A stretch of DNA of 64,000 nt. Source: Pseudoduganella namucuonensis (GTDB taxonomy: Bacteria; Pseudomonadota; Gammaproteobacteria; Burkholderiales; Burkholderiaceae_D). Position 1 is the stretch's first letter, and every line of letters begins with the position of its first letter. Below the pieces are notes generated by a model. The model was not told the DNA's origin and searched no databases. It saw only the letters and a program-made list of their open reading frames with translations. The stretch spans positions 1 to 64,000 of the forward strand of contig NZ_FPBO01000016.1 in assembly GCF_900116645.1 (NCBI RefSeq), given 5' to 3'. Made by a program: the position numbers and the translations under genes. Below are positions 41,072 through 49,645 of the stretch, one piece after another.

Positions 41072-44000
41072 GTGGAACTCCTTACAGGTTGGGATACGTG
41101 GCGTCCGCGCCAGAGGCCGAACGCGAACAGGGTGAGGCAGGCGGCCAGCGCGCCGAGCAGCTTGACCGCGCGCGCGGCGGCGGCCTCCGGCGGCTCGGCT
41201 TTCCGGTGCAATTCGTACACGCGCGGCGGCGCGGCGGCGGGGGCCGGCGCGCGTTCGGCGAGCGCCGCCGACATGGCGGCCCGCGTGGACGCGGCGGCCG
41301 GTTCCACGCGGCGCGCCAGGGTGGCCGCGCCGGCGTCGGGCGGAGCGGCGGCGGGCAGCGTCTCGCCGCGCGCCTTGGCCAGCGCCCGCGCGTCGGCGCC
41401 GTCCAGTCGCGGCGCCAGCCAATCCCACATCGGGTGATTGGGCGCGGCGTGGCCGCTGCCCGGCAGGCCGTTGCCGGCCACCAGCCGCGCCAGTTCGCCG
41501 CCCATGCGCTTGATAGTGGCGGGGTCGGTCTTCCAGAAACCCTTCTCGGCGGCCACCATGAACACGGCCAGCATGTGCGCCTTGACGTGCGCGTTGTGGC
41601 TCTGGCCGAGGAATTGCGGCAGGCCCAGCTTGTGCGCGTCGTCGAAGTACACCGACTTCACCTCGTCCCACGCCCAGTTCTTGACCAGGTCGGGACGCGT
41701 CACCTGCCAGCCCCACAGGTTCTCCAGGAATTCCTGGCCCATGGTGCGCGCGCCGGCGTAGCCATGGCCCATCAGCGGCTTGAGCCAGGCCGGATTGAGG
41801 AAGCGGCCGCGCAATTCGCCCAGCAGGGCCGAGGCCAGCGGTTCGACGTCGGCGCGGCCGGGCTGCGCGTGCTGCAGGATGAAGGCCTCCGGCACGCGGC
41901 CGGTGCGGCCCTCGATGGCCAGCGACAGGCCGCCCAGGTAGTCGAAGGCGTCGTTGTTGTCGAGCAGGCCGTACAGGTTGCTGGCGCGCCCGTGGTAGGT
42001 GCGCGCTATGCCGTCCAGCGCCACGTCGAAGGCGGCGTGGCTGGCCTCGCCGCTGGCGTCCAGCCCGTAGGCGTGGCCCATGCGGTTGCGGTAGGCGCGG
42101 CCGATCTCGTCGCGCTCGCGCCAGGCGCCGGAGCGCTCGGTCAGGCGGTTGACGCCGGCGCCGTAGGCGCCCGGCGCGTCGCCGAACACGCGCTGCGCGG
42201 CGGCCAGTCCCGCCTCGCCGGCGGACATGCCGGCACCGGCCAGCGCGCGCTGGCGCGCCAGCCATTCGCGCGCCACGCGGTTGCGCGCCGGGTCCTCGGA
42301 ACCCCAGGCCGCGCCGGGCAGCGGCGCCAGCGCCGCCCGCAGGGCTTCCTTCAAGGCCGGGTCGCGCTCGGCCAGCGCGCCGGCCGACGCGGCCAGCGCC
42401 ATGCGGCCGGCGCGGTCGATCAGGCGGATCAGGTTCGGGTACAGGTCGCGGAACAGGCCCGAGGTGGTGACCAGGGCGTCGCGCCGCGCCGCGCCGGGTT
42501 TCAGGCGCACGTCGGTGACGATGCCGCGCGCGTTCCACACCGGCTCGGCGCCCATCATGGCCAGCGCGAACGCCACCATCACGCCCTCGTCGCGCACCGC
42601 GTCGGAAGCCCACAGGATGATGCCCTCGCTGCCCTTGGCCGCCGTGTCGCGCGCGTCGGCCTTGGCGGCCATGCGCTCGCCCAGCTTGTAGCCCAGGCGG
42701 GTCGGCAGGATGTCGCCGTCGACGGCGTGGAAATTGCGTCCGGTGGGCAGCGCCTCCGGGGAGCGCAGCGGGTCGTTGCCCTTGCCCGGTTCGATGTAGT
42801 GGCCGTCCAGGCCGGCCAGCAGCGCCAGCATCTCGCGGCGCGGCGAATCGGCCAGCCTGGCGGCGATGTCCGGGCCATCGATGCCGCCCTTGCGCATCGA
42901 GTCCAGCATCAGGTCGATCGATTTCTGTTTCCAGGGGCGGCCGAATATATGCAGGCCGAAGGGCATGAACTTCTCCTGCAGCTTGGTGAGATAGTGGCCG
43001 ACCTCGTGGGCCAGCAGGTCGTCGTCGGCCGCGTCGAAGCCGATGCCGCGCACGGCCAGCACGTCGGCCATCGAGGCCTCCAGTTCCTGCTTCAGGTTCA
43101 GCGCGTTGACGCGCTCGCGCATCAGCCGCGCGGCCTGCGCCTTGAGCGACTCCGAACTGGCGGCCTCGAAACTCTCGACCACTTGGCGCAGCGCCAGCAA
43201 CTCGTCGTACAGCGGCGTGGTGGCCAGGGGCGGCGTCAGGTGGTCGACGATGACGGCCAGGCCGCGCCGCTTGGCCTGCGTGCCCTCCCCCACGCCGTCG
43301 ACGATGTAGGGGTAGATGCCCGGCAGGTCGCCCGCGATCAGGCTGGGATAGTCGTCGGCGGCCAGGCCAACCGCCTTCCCGGGCAGGAATTCGTAGGTGG
43401 AGTGGCGGCCGACGTGCACCAGCGCGTCGGCCTTGAAGCGGTCGCGCAGCCAATGGTAGAAGGCCAGGTACTGGTGCGGCGGCGTGATGCTGGTGTTCGC
43501 GTGCAGCAGTTCCTCGTCCACCTCCCAGCCGCGCGGAGGCTGCGGGCCGATGAACACGTTGCCGAACACCAGGCCCGGCACCAGCAACTTGCCGCTGTCG
43601 ACCATGATACGGCCCGGCGCCGCGCCCCAGCCTTTCAAGCCCTCGATGCCGTAGCCGCCCAGGCGCCGGCCGAGCGGCGCCAGCGCGGCGCAGCGGCCGG
43701 CCTTGCCCGCGTTCGCGCGCGCGTCCAGGCAGGCGTTGTAGCCGTCCGCCAGCGCGGCCAGGTCGCGGATCGCCGCCTCCCGTTTCGGGTGGTCGGCGCC
43801 CTCGACCAGGTGCTGCAATTCCTTGATGATGACGTCGGCCTGCTTGCGGCCCAGCAGGCGCTCGCCGCTGGCCTCCGCCTCCAGCACGTCGGCATGCAGG
43901 CGGCCCAGCAGGCCGCTGCTCATTTCGCCCCGCACCCGCGGCGACAGCGTGGCGAACCAGCGGGCATAGTCGGCGGCGGCCACGCTGTTGACCGTGCCGC

Positions 44001-45429
44001 TCAGTTCGCGCAGCGCGGCGCGGTCCTCCGGCAGGTTGACGCCATGCGCCATGATCATGTCCAGCAGCGCCTCCGGCGTTTCGGGCAGGGTGCCCACCGT
44101 GTAGCCGGCGTTCTTCATCGCGTGCAGCATGTCGAACAGCGAGGCCGGCACGTCCAGGTTGTCGGCGCCGATGTTCTGGCGGCCGGGCGGGTGGTTGTAA
44201 TAGATCAGCGCGACCCGCTTGTCGCGGTTGGCCTTGGCGCGCAGCGCCAGCCAGCGGCCCACGCGTCCGGCCAGGCGGTCGGCCTCCTCCGCCAGCATCA
44301 CCGGCGGCCGGTTCTCGATGCCGGTTAGCCTGTCGCGCCGCGCCTGGCCCAGCGCGGCCACCACGATGGGCTGGCCTATGCCCTGCAGTTCCGGCAGCGC
44401 GACGCGGTACTGCACCGAGTCCGGCGGCAGGCCGTCCGGCGACAGGCGCCATTGCACGGCGGTGCGGTCGGACAGGCGGATCGCCTTGAAGACCGGCACG
44501 TTGAGGCGCTTGAACGCCTCCGTGACGGCTTCGCGCCCCTCGGCGGCGCCCACCACGAAATCCTGCAGCACGATCAGCGCAGCCGGCTGGGCGGGCGCGA
44601 TCAGTTCCGGCAGCCGTTCCAGCGCCTCGCGCGAGGCGCCGCCCCAGCGCGTCAGCACCTGCACGCACGGCTGGCCGCGCTGCTCGACGCGCTGGCAGAC
44701 GGCGGCGGGAACGGCGCCGTCCATATTGGCCAGGTCCAGCACCACCACGGCCGGCTGCGCCTTCAACCCCAGTTGCGCCGCATTGCCCCAGGCCGCCGCG
44801 CCGCTCAGCTCGCGCTGTCCCACCCGCAGGCGCAGCGTCGGCTCGGGCAGCGGGCCGGCCAGCGCCACGGCCGGGTCGAGCAGGTGCGCGAACAGCGCGG
44901 CGGTGTTGTCGGCGCCGCCGGCCTGCCACAGCGTGCGCGCCGCCAGCCAGTGGCGCGCGGCGGGATGCGCTTGCGCCGCTTGCAGGGCCGCGTCCTTGGG
45001 CGTTTCCGTCGCCAGCTCGCGCAGCGTTTCGGGCGGGAAGTCGCGCAGCGCGCCCCGCCGGTCGCGGCTCATCAGGCTGAGGCTGGCCTCGCCGTTGAAC
45101 GCCAGCACGGCCGCCTGCGCCCGCGCATGGCGGGGCAGCGCATCCTTCAGGCGGCGGGCCGGGTCGCCGAACAAGGACACCGCCAGGACGCTGTCCGCCT
45201 GCGCTATCCAGAGGCCGGCTTCGCGGTCGCTTGCGGCCATCCATTGGGCCGGCGTGCGCAGCACGATGCGGTCCCCGGGATGGCTGGCGAGGTGGCGGTG
45301 GGCCGCCTCGATCGCCGCCGGCGCGGCCCTTTCGGTCACGATCGCGAACAGGGTGGCGGCCCGGCCGGGCGCGCAAGCCAGGACGCACAGCAGGACGGTG
45401 AGAAGCCGAACAAGTTTGGAAGCGCTCAA
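41068..45429 (-). CDS. Exported, membrane-anchored CobN/ChlH-like chelatase under B12 riboswitch control
   Basis: About 1453 residues. The N-terminus is a signal peptide (VRLLTVLLCVLACAPGRAA) and a second membrane helix lies near the C-terminus (LLGALAACLTLFAFGLW), so the body is periplasmic. The CobN/magnesium-chelatase H domain fills most of it, with LVHVGRHSTYEFLPGKAVGL, GEGTQAKRRGLAVIVDHLTP and EGIILWASDAVRDEG. Classical cytoplasmic CobN inserts Co2+ into hydrogenobyrinic acid with CobS/CobT; none of these is nearby. The export signal and the ExbB-DUF2149 partners point to handling of cobalt or a corrinoid/tetrapyrrole at the envelope. The start is uncertain: TTG at 45429 fits the signal peptide, GTG at 45531 is possible. 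The gene is the first of the operon. Confidence 0.85.
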   Translation of the reverse strand: MSASKLVRLLTVLLCVLACAPGRAATLFAIVTERAAPAAIEAAHRHLASHPGDRIVLRTPAQWMAASDREAGLWIAQADSVLAVSLFGDPARRLKDALPRHARAQAAVLAFNGEASLSLMSRDRRGALRDFPPETLRELATETPKDAALQAAQAHPAARHWLAARTLWQAGGADNTAALFAHLLDPAVALAGPLPEPTLRLRVGQRELSGAAAWGNAAQLGLKAQPAVVVLDLANMDGAVPAAVCQRVEQRGQPCVQVLTRWGGASREALERLPELIAPAQPAALIVLQDFVVGAAEGREAVTEAFKRLNVPVFKAIRLSDRTAVQWRLSPDGLPPDSVQYRVALPELQGIGQPIVVAALGQARRDRLTGIENRPPVMLAEEADRLAGRVGRWLALRAKANRDKRVALIYYNHPPGRQNIGADNLDVPASLFDMLHAMKNAGYTVGTLPETPEALLDMIMAHGVNLPEDRAALRELSGTVNSVAAADYARWFATLSPRVRGEMSSGLLGRLHADVLEAEASGERLLGRKQADVIIKELQHLVEGADHPKREAAIRDLAALADGYNACLDARANAGKAGRCAALAPLGRRLGGYGIEGLKGWGAAPGRIMVDSGKLLVPGLVFGNVFIGPQPPRGWEVDEELLHANTSITPPHQYLAFYHWLRDRFKADALVHVGRHSTYEFLPGKAVGLAADDYPSLIAGDLPGIYPYIVDGVGEGTQAKRRGLAVIVDHLTPPLATTPLYDELLALRQVVESFEAASSESLKAQAARLMRERVNALNLKQELEASMADVLAVRGIGFDAADDDLLAHEVGHYLTKLQEKFMPFGLHIFGRPWKQKSIDLMLDSMRKGGIDGPDIAARLADSPRREMLALLAGLDGHYIEPGKGNDPLRSPEALPTGRNFHAVDGDILPTRLGYKLGERMAAKADARDTAAKGSEGIILWASDAVRDEGVMVAFALAMMGAEPVWNARGIVTDVRLKPGAARRDALVTTSGLFRDLYPNLIRLIDRAGRMALAASAGALAERDPALKEALRAALAPLPGAAWGSEDPARNRVAREWLARQRALAGAGMSAGEAGLAAAQRVFGDAPGAYGAGVNRLTERSGAWRERDEIGRAYRNRMGHAYGLDASGEASHAAFDVALDGIARTYHGRASNLYGLLDNNDAFDYLGGLSLAIEGRTGRVPEAFILQHAQPGRADVEPLASALLGELRGRFLNPAWLKPLMGHGYAGARTMGQEFLENLWGWQVTRPDLVKNWAWDEVKSVYFDDAHKLGLPQFLGQSHNAHVKAHMLAVFMVAAEKGFWKTDPATIKRMGGELARLVAGNGLPGSGHAAPNHPMWDWLAPRLDGADARALAKARGETLPAAAPPDAGAATLARRVEPAAASTRAAMSAALAERAPAPAAAPPRVYELHRKAEPPEAAAARAVKLLGALAACLTLFAFGLWRGRHVSQPVRSST

Positions 45430-45575
45430 TTTGAACTTTGACCAGTGACTGCGCGCCGGGCGCGCATGATAAGCAGGCGCTCGCGTTCCTGCCACGGGAC
45501 GCGCGGGCCGATCGCGCGCGGATGCGCGCACGACGGCGTGCGTTTCTCAAACAGGGGGAACAACGAACAACCAAT

Positions 45576-45601
45576 CGCGAGACCACACCCCGGGTCTCGC
45601 G
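45576..45601 (-). terminator. Leader hairpin, likely expression platform of the B12 riboswitch
   Basis: Perfect 9-base stem CGCGAGACC/GGTCTCGCG with an eight-base loop, directly downstream of the riboswitch on the minus strand and followed by a T-rich run (TTGGTTGTTCGTTGTT). This is the usual place of the regulated terminator or anti-terminator. Alternatively it could regulate translation of the downstream start about 150 bases away. Confidence 0.7.
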
Positions 45602-45611
45602 GCATCAAATC

Positions 45612-45801
45612 GTGACTGGCCGGTCTTCTGGCTTGCCCTCATCCTCATTCGACCTTGCCTTCCCGCGCGGGGCACAGTGGCGTGTGATCGAAATCGTCAG
45701 GCTTACAGCAGCGGGGGCTGCGCCGGACTGGCGCGAAATGAAAATCTCGCGCATCACCGGCTTCCCGTTTCACCCTCCGGCCGACAAGCGGGAGGGCACC
45801 A
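45612..45801 (-). promoter_or_regulatory. Cobalamin (B12) riboswitch
   Basis: Reading the minus strand from 45800, the aptamer landmarks appear in order: GGTGCCCTCCCGC, AACGGGAAGCCGGTG, CAGTCCGGCGCAGCCCCCGC, TGTAAGC, GCCACTG, GGGAAGG, and the terminal AGCCAGAAGACCGGCC box near 45620-45632. These are the conserved core sequences of the class I adenosylcobalamin aptamer in the correct order and spacing. It precedes the CobN-like gene by about 180 bases. Such a switch normally turns expression off when cobalamin is abundant, so the downstream operon is expected to be induced by B12 limitation. Confidence 0.93.
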
Positions 45802-45949
45802 TTCACGTAATTGCGCGTATTTTACATGCAATACCGAACAATAAGCATGGCAAGCTGGAAATCTTCGACCAGGCGCGCCGCGCTTTTACGCAGTTTAATA
45901 TCGTGAATAGGGATGGACATCGCGGTAATGGTGATAGTACTCTGCGCAT

Positions 45950-47239
45950 ATGAACCCCACATGTACGCTGCAGGTCTTCATTGACAATGCCTGGCGCGAT
46001 GCGGCAGCGCTCGACTTGACGGGCGATCCGGCGCGCGGGGTTGACGCGTCCACTTATCTGATCTACCTGCCCGGATATGCGATCCAATACTGGGAAAGGA
46101 CCGACGCCGCGGCGCTGTCGGTGAACCTCCCGGTGGACTTGAGCAGCTACCCGGCAGGGGCTTGGCCTCCGTTTCTGGTTGACTTGCTGCCACAAGGATA
46201 CGGCCGGGCTGAATTACTTCCCCTGATCGAACCACGCCAGTCCACCGGTCCGGCCTCCGACTGGCCTTTGCTGTGCGCGGGCGCTGGCAATCCTGTCGGG
46301 AACGTCCGGGTCAAGGAGGCATACGAGTGGGTGGCGGCGCGCAACGGCAGCGCGACGCGTGGCTTCACGATGGCGGAAGTCGCATCCCGCGCCGGCGACT
46401 TCAGCGAATTCCTGGCGCAGCATGGACTCTTTATCGCGGGCTCCTCCGGCATTCAAGGCGAATGGCCGAAGATCCTGCTCACGCGCGCGGACGACGGCCT
46501 GCTCTATCTCGACCACACGCTGCCCGACGAGCGGGCGCGCGAACACTTCATCGTCAAATTCGGACGGGGCAAGGACGAATCGTTGGCCAGCATCCTCAGG
46601 CTGGAGGCGCCCTACATGCTCCTTGCCAAAGGGCTGGGACTCAAGGTGCACGCCGACCTGACGTTGCGCGGGCGGGCGTTGTTCATACCGCGTTTCGACC
46701 GTTCGGTGGCGGATGGCCGAGTGGTGCGCCATGGCCAGGAGAGTATCGCTTCGCTTTGCGGCATGGGTGGATTCGGGGCCGCGCCCACGCACAATGAGGT
46801 CTGCGAAAGGCTGGGCGAGGTATGCACCGATCCGGCAGGCGAAGTGATCGAGTACATCAAACGCGATATCGCGAACATCGCCCTTGGCAACAAGGACAAT
46901 CACGCCCGCAACACGGCGATTCAGCGCAGGCACGATGGCACCGTCTCCCTCACGCCGCTGTTCGATTTCGCTCCCATGTGGCTCCATCCCGATGGGATAG
47001 CAAGGCGCATCCGCTGGGTAGCCGACGATGGCGGCTCCCCCGACTGGGCCAGCGTCGTCGACCAGGCCTGCGCGGCGGCGAAGCTGGATCGGGGCGCCGT
47101 CCGCGCCGGCGTCCAGGCGATGGCGATGCCAATGGCGACACTGCTCGCGGATGCGCGCGCCTTGGGAATAGACGAGCAATTCCTGTCGCCCCTGGAAAAA
47201 AAGGTGGACATTGTCCGCGCCCAATTGGAGCGCCTGTAA
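45950..47239 (+). CDS. hipA: HipA-like serine/threonine kinase toxin
   Basis: A 429-residue protein of the HipA family, kinases that arrest growth by phosphorylating glutamyl-tRNA synthetase or related targets. Conserved parts: the N-subdomain end LPQGYGRAELLP, the ATP loop HGLFIAGSSGIQGEWPKILL, the catalytic NKDNHARNTAI, in which Asp is the base, and the metal Asp in LTPLFDFAPMW. ATG at 45950 is the only reasonable start. It precedes its putative antitoxin by zero bases, the reverse of canonical hipBA. Kinase residues appear intact, so it is probably active when free of antitoxin. Its C-terminal region is slightly shorter than E. coli HipA. Confidence 0.88.
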   Translation: MNPTCTLQVFIDNAWRDAAALDLTGDPARGVDASTYLIYLPGYAIQYWERTDAAALSVNLPVDLSSYPAGAWPPFLVDLLPQGYGRAELLPLIEPRQSTGPASDWPLLCAGAGNPVGNVRVKEAYEWVAARNGSATRGFTMAEVASRAGDFSEFLAQHGLFIAGSSGIQGEWPKILLTRADDGLLYLDHTLPDERAREHFIVKFGRGKDESLASILRLEAPYMLLAKGLGLKVHADLTLRGRALFIPRFDRSVADGRVVRHGQESIASLCGMGGFGAAPTHNEVCERLGEVCTDPAGEVIEYIKRDIANIALGNKDNHARNTAIQRRHDGTVSLTPLFDFAPMWLHPDGIARRIRWVADDGGSPDWASVVDQACAAAKLDRGAVRAGVQAMAMPMATLLADARALGIDEQFLSPLEKKVDIVRAQLERL

Positions 47240-47536
47240 ATGGACAAGCGATTCAATCCGTTGACACCGGCGGAGGAACTGCAGGCGCGACGCGCCTTGG
47301 CCGATGAACTCGCGGCCGATCCCGCGATGCCGATTCCGATTGTGATCAGGAAGATCCGTACGACCTTGCGCCTCACCATCGCGGAGTACGCGAAGCTATG
47401 CGGGGTGTCCGCACGGACCTTGCAGGATGTCGAGCGCGAAGAATCCAGCCCGACCTTGGCCACCGCCGACAAGTTGCTGCGCCCGTTAGGACTGCGACTC
47501 GGGGCGGTGCCTAAACCTCGTCAAAGACAATCATAG
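47240..47536 (+). CDS. hipB: HipB-like XRE antitoxin
   Basis: A 98-residue DNA-binding protein beginning MDKRFNPLTPAEELQARRAL, with a helix-turn-helix (LTIAEYAKLCGVSARTLQDV and EREESSPTLATADKLL). It starts immediately after the HipA stop, so the pair is co-translated. The role as antitoxin and repressor is inferred from position and the XRE fold. The N-terminal 40 residues are an extension ahead of the HTH that could contact the kinase. Confidence 0.85.
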   Translation: MDKRFNPLTPAEELQARRALADELAADPAMPIPIVIRKIRTTLRLTIAEYAKLCGVSARTLQDVEREESSPTLATADKLLRPLGLRLGAVPKPRQRQS

Positions 47537-47577
47537 TTTCAGGGCGTCGTCATCCCGGCAAGGGCCCGCTCAATCGT

Positions 47578-48357
47578 TCAAGCAAACTTGCTGAAATCCG
47601 GCTTGCGCTTCTCGAAGAAGGCGGTGAAGGCTTCCTTGGCTTCCGGCGCCAGCAGCATCTCGCCGAACAGCTTGCCCTCGGCGAGCATCACGGTCTGCAT
47701 CGCGTCGGCCTTGGCGGACTTCATCAGGCGCTTGGTGTTGCGGATCGAGGTGGCGGGCAGCGCGACCAGCTTGGCCGCTTGCGCCTGCGCGTAGGCCAGC
47801 ACGTCGGCGGCCGGCAGCACTTTCGACACCAGCCCCATGTCGTAGGCCTCCTGCGCCAGGAAGGGCTCGCCCAGCATCAGCTTCTCGGCCGCGCGTGCGT
47901 GGCCGGCGATTTGCGGCAGCAGGGCGCTGGACGCGAACTCGGGGCACAGGCCCAGTTGCGCGAACGGCACCGAGAACTTGGCGTTGTCGGCCGCGTAGAC
48001 CAGGTCGCAGTGCAGCAGCAGGGTGGTGCCGATGCCGATGGCCGCGCCGGACACCGCCGCCACCACGGGCTTGCTGGCGCCGCTCAGCGCGCGCATGAAC
48101 TGGAACACGGGGCGGTCGGTGAACACCGCGTCGGCGGCCGGCTGCGCCGTTTTCAGGAAGTCGTCCAGGTCGTTCCCGGCGGTGAAGATCTCCGGCTTGC
48201 CGGTGATCAGGATGGCGCGCACGGACACGTCCCGCTCGGCCTCGTTGATCGCGTCGGCCAGGGCCTGGTACATGGCCGTGGTGATGGCGTTCTTGCGCTC
48301 CAGGCGGTTGAATTCGAGCGTGAGGACGCCGTTCGCTTTGCTGCTCAGAATATCCAT
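47578..48357 (-). CDS. Enoyl-CoA hydratase/isomerase family protein
   Basis: A 259-residue crotonase-fold enzyme. The oxyanion-hole segments are KPEIFTAGNDLDDFL and AAVSGAAIGIGTTLLLHCDL; the signature LGLCPEFASSALLPQIAG follows. Only one of the two usual catalytic glutamates is clearly in place (PEFASS), as in isomerase-like members. ATG at 48357 has AAGGAG ten bases upstream, and starts directly after the terminator behind the thiolase gene, so it may have its own promoter or be reached by read-through. It is the last gene of the beta-oxidation cluster. Confidence 0.9.
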   Translation of the reverse strand: MDILSSKANGVLTLEFNRLERKNAITTAMYQALADAINEAERDVSVRAILITGKPEIFTAGNDLDDFLKTAQPAADAVFTDRPVFQFMRALSGASKPVVAAVSGAAIGIGTTLLLHCDLVYAADNAKFSVPFAQLGLCPEFASSALLPQIAGHARAAEKLMLGEPFLAQEAYDMGLVSKVLPAADVLAYAQAQAAKLVALPATSIRNTKRLMKSAKADAMQTVMLAEGKLFGEMLLAPEAKEAFTAFFEKRKPDFSKFA

Positions 48358-48384
48358 AAATCCAGTCTCCTTGTGATTGAAAAA

Positions 48385-48413
48385 AAGGCGCCGGGGTTGT
48401 GCCTCGGCGCCTT
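48385..48413 (-). terminator. Rho-independent terminator after the thiolase gene
   Basis: Stem AAGGCGCCG/CGGCGCCTT with an eleven-base loop, followed on the minus strand by six T residues (48381-48386). It lies 22 bases downstream of the thiolase stop and upstream of the enoyl-CoA hydratase ribosome site, so it likely attenuates transcription into the last gene. Confidence 0.85.
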
Positions 48414-48434
48414 CGTTTTGGTATGCGGCGGTGC

Positions 48435-49631
48435 TTATACGCGTTCGATGATACCGGCCGCGCCCATGCCCGCGCCTACGCACATGGTGACCATGCCATA
48501 TTTGAGGCTGTTGCGACGCAGGGCGTGCACCACGGTGGCGGCGCGGATGGCGCCGGTGGCGCCCAGCGGGTGGCCCAGGGCGATCGCGCCGCCCATCGGG
48601 TTGACCTTGCTGGTGTCCAGGTTCAGGTCGCGGATGACGGCCAGCGCCTGGGCGGCGAATGCTTCATTGAGTTCGATCCAGTCCAGCTGGTCCTGGGTGA
48701 TGCCGGCGGCCGCGCAGGCCGCTGGAATCGCCACTTTCGGGCCGATGCCCATGATCTCCGGCGGCACGCCGCGCACGGCGAACGAGGAGAACTTGGCCAG
48801 CGGGGTCAGGTTGTGTTCGCGCAGGATCTTTTCGGACACCACGATCAGCGCGCCGGCGCCGTCGGACATCTGCGAGGAGGTGGCGGCGGTGACGGTGCCC
48901 TTGGCGGCGAAGACCGGCTTCAGCTTGCCCATGGTTTCCATGGTGGCGTCGGCGCGCGCGCCCTCGTCCTTGTCGACCACGCGCTTGCCGACCTTGATCT
49001 CGCCGGTGCGCAGGTCGGGGGTGCGGGTAATGATCTCGACCGGGGTGGTCTCGTCCTTGAAGTAGCCCGCTTCCTGCGCGGCGATCGCCTTGCGGTGCGA
49101 TTCCAGGCCGAAGGCGTCCTGGTCTTCGCGCGAGATCTTCCATTGCTGGGCGACCTTCTCGGCGGTCAGGCCCATGCCGTAGGCCAGGCCCACGTTCTCG
49201 TCCTTGAAGGTGTCCATGTTGATCGACGGGTGGTGGCCCATCATCGGCACCATCGACATCGATTCGACGCCGCCGGCGATCATCACGTCGGCCTCGCCGA
49301 CGCGGATGCGGTCGGCCGCCATGGCCAGGGCGGTGATGCCCGAGGCGCAGTAGCGGTTGACGGTGACGCCGCCCACGGTGTTCGGCAGGCCGGCCAGCAC
49401 CACCGAGTTGCGGGCGATGTTGAAGCCCTGCTCCGCTTCCGGGAACGAGCAGCCGATGATGGCGTCGACGATCAGCGCCGGGTCCAGGCCCGGCACGGCG
49501 GCCATGGCGCCCTTGATCGCGGCGACCAGCAGGTCGTCCGGACGGGTGGTTTTGAACATGCCGCGCGGCGCCTTGCCGATCGGGGTGCGGGTCGCCGCGA
49601 CGATGTATGCGTCTTGAAGTTGTTTGCTCAT
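48435..49631 (-). CDS. fadA: Acetyl-CoA C-acyltransferase (thiolase)
   Basis: A 398-residue degradative thiolase. The acyl-enzyme Cys lies in GGVTVNRYCASGITALAMAA, and the C-terminal active site carries the His of ALGHPLGATGA and the Cys of MVTMCVGAGMGAAG. Length is normal. It catalyses the last step of beta-oxidation, releasing acetyl-CoA. Gene order acyl-CoA dehydrogenase–FadN type–thiolase matches the Bacillus fadE-fadN-fadA set. It starts 14 bases after the FadN-like stop on the same strand. Confidence 0.94.
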   Translation of the reverse strand: MSKQLQDAYIVAATRTPIGKAPRGMFKTTRPDDLLVAAIKGAMAAVPGLDPALIVDAIIGCSFPEAEQGFNIARNSVVLAGLPNTVGGVTVNRYCASGITALAMAADRIRVGEADVMIAGGVESMSMVPMMGHHPSINMDTFKDENVGLAYGMGLTAEKVAQQWKISREDQDAFGLESHRKAIAAQEAGYFKDETTPVEIITRTPDLRTGEIKVGKRVVDKDEGARADATMETMGKLKPVFAAKGTVTAATSSQMSDGAGALIVVSEKILREHNLTPLAKFSSFAVRGVPPEIMGIGPKVAIPAACAAAGITQDQLDWIELNEAFAAQALAVIRDLNLDTSKVNPMGGAIALGHPLGATGAIRAATVVHALRRNSLKYGMVTMCVGAGMGAAGIIERV

Positions 49632-49645
49632 TGTGTGCTCTCGAA

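Noticed and set aside
45426-45608. A 60-codon minus-strand frame between the riboswitch and the CobN-like gene
   Set aside because: It overlaps the leader hairpin and the start of the CobN-like frame, has no ribosome site and no family match.
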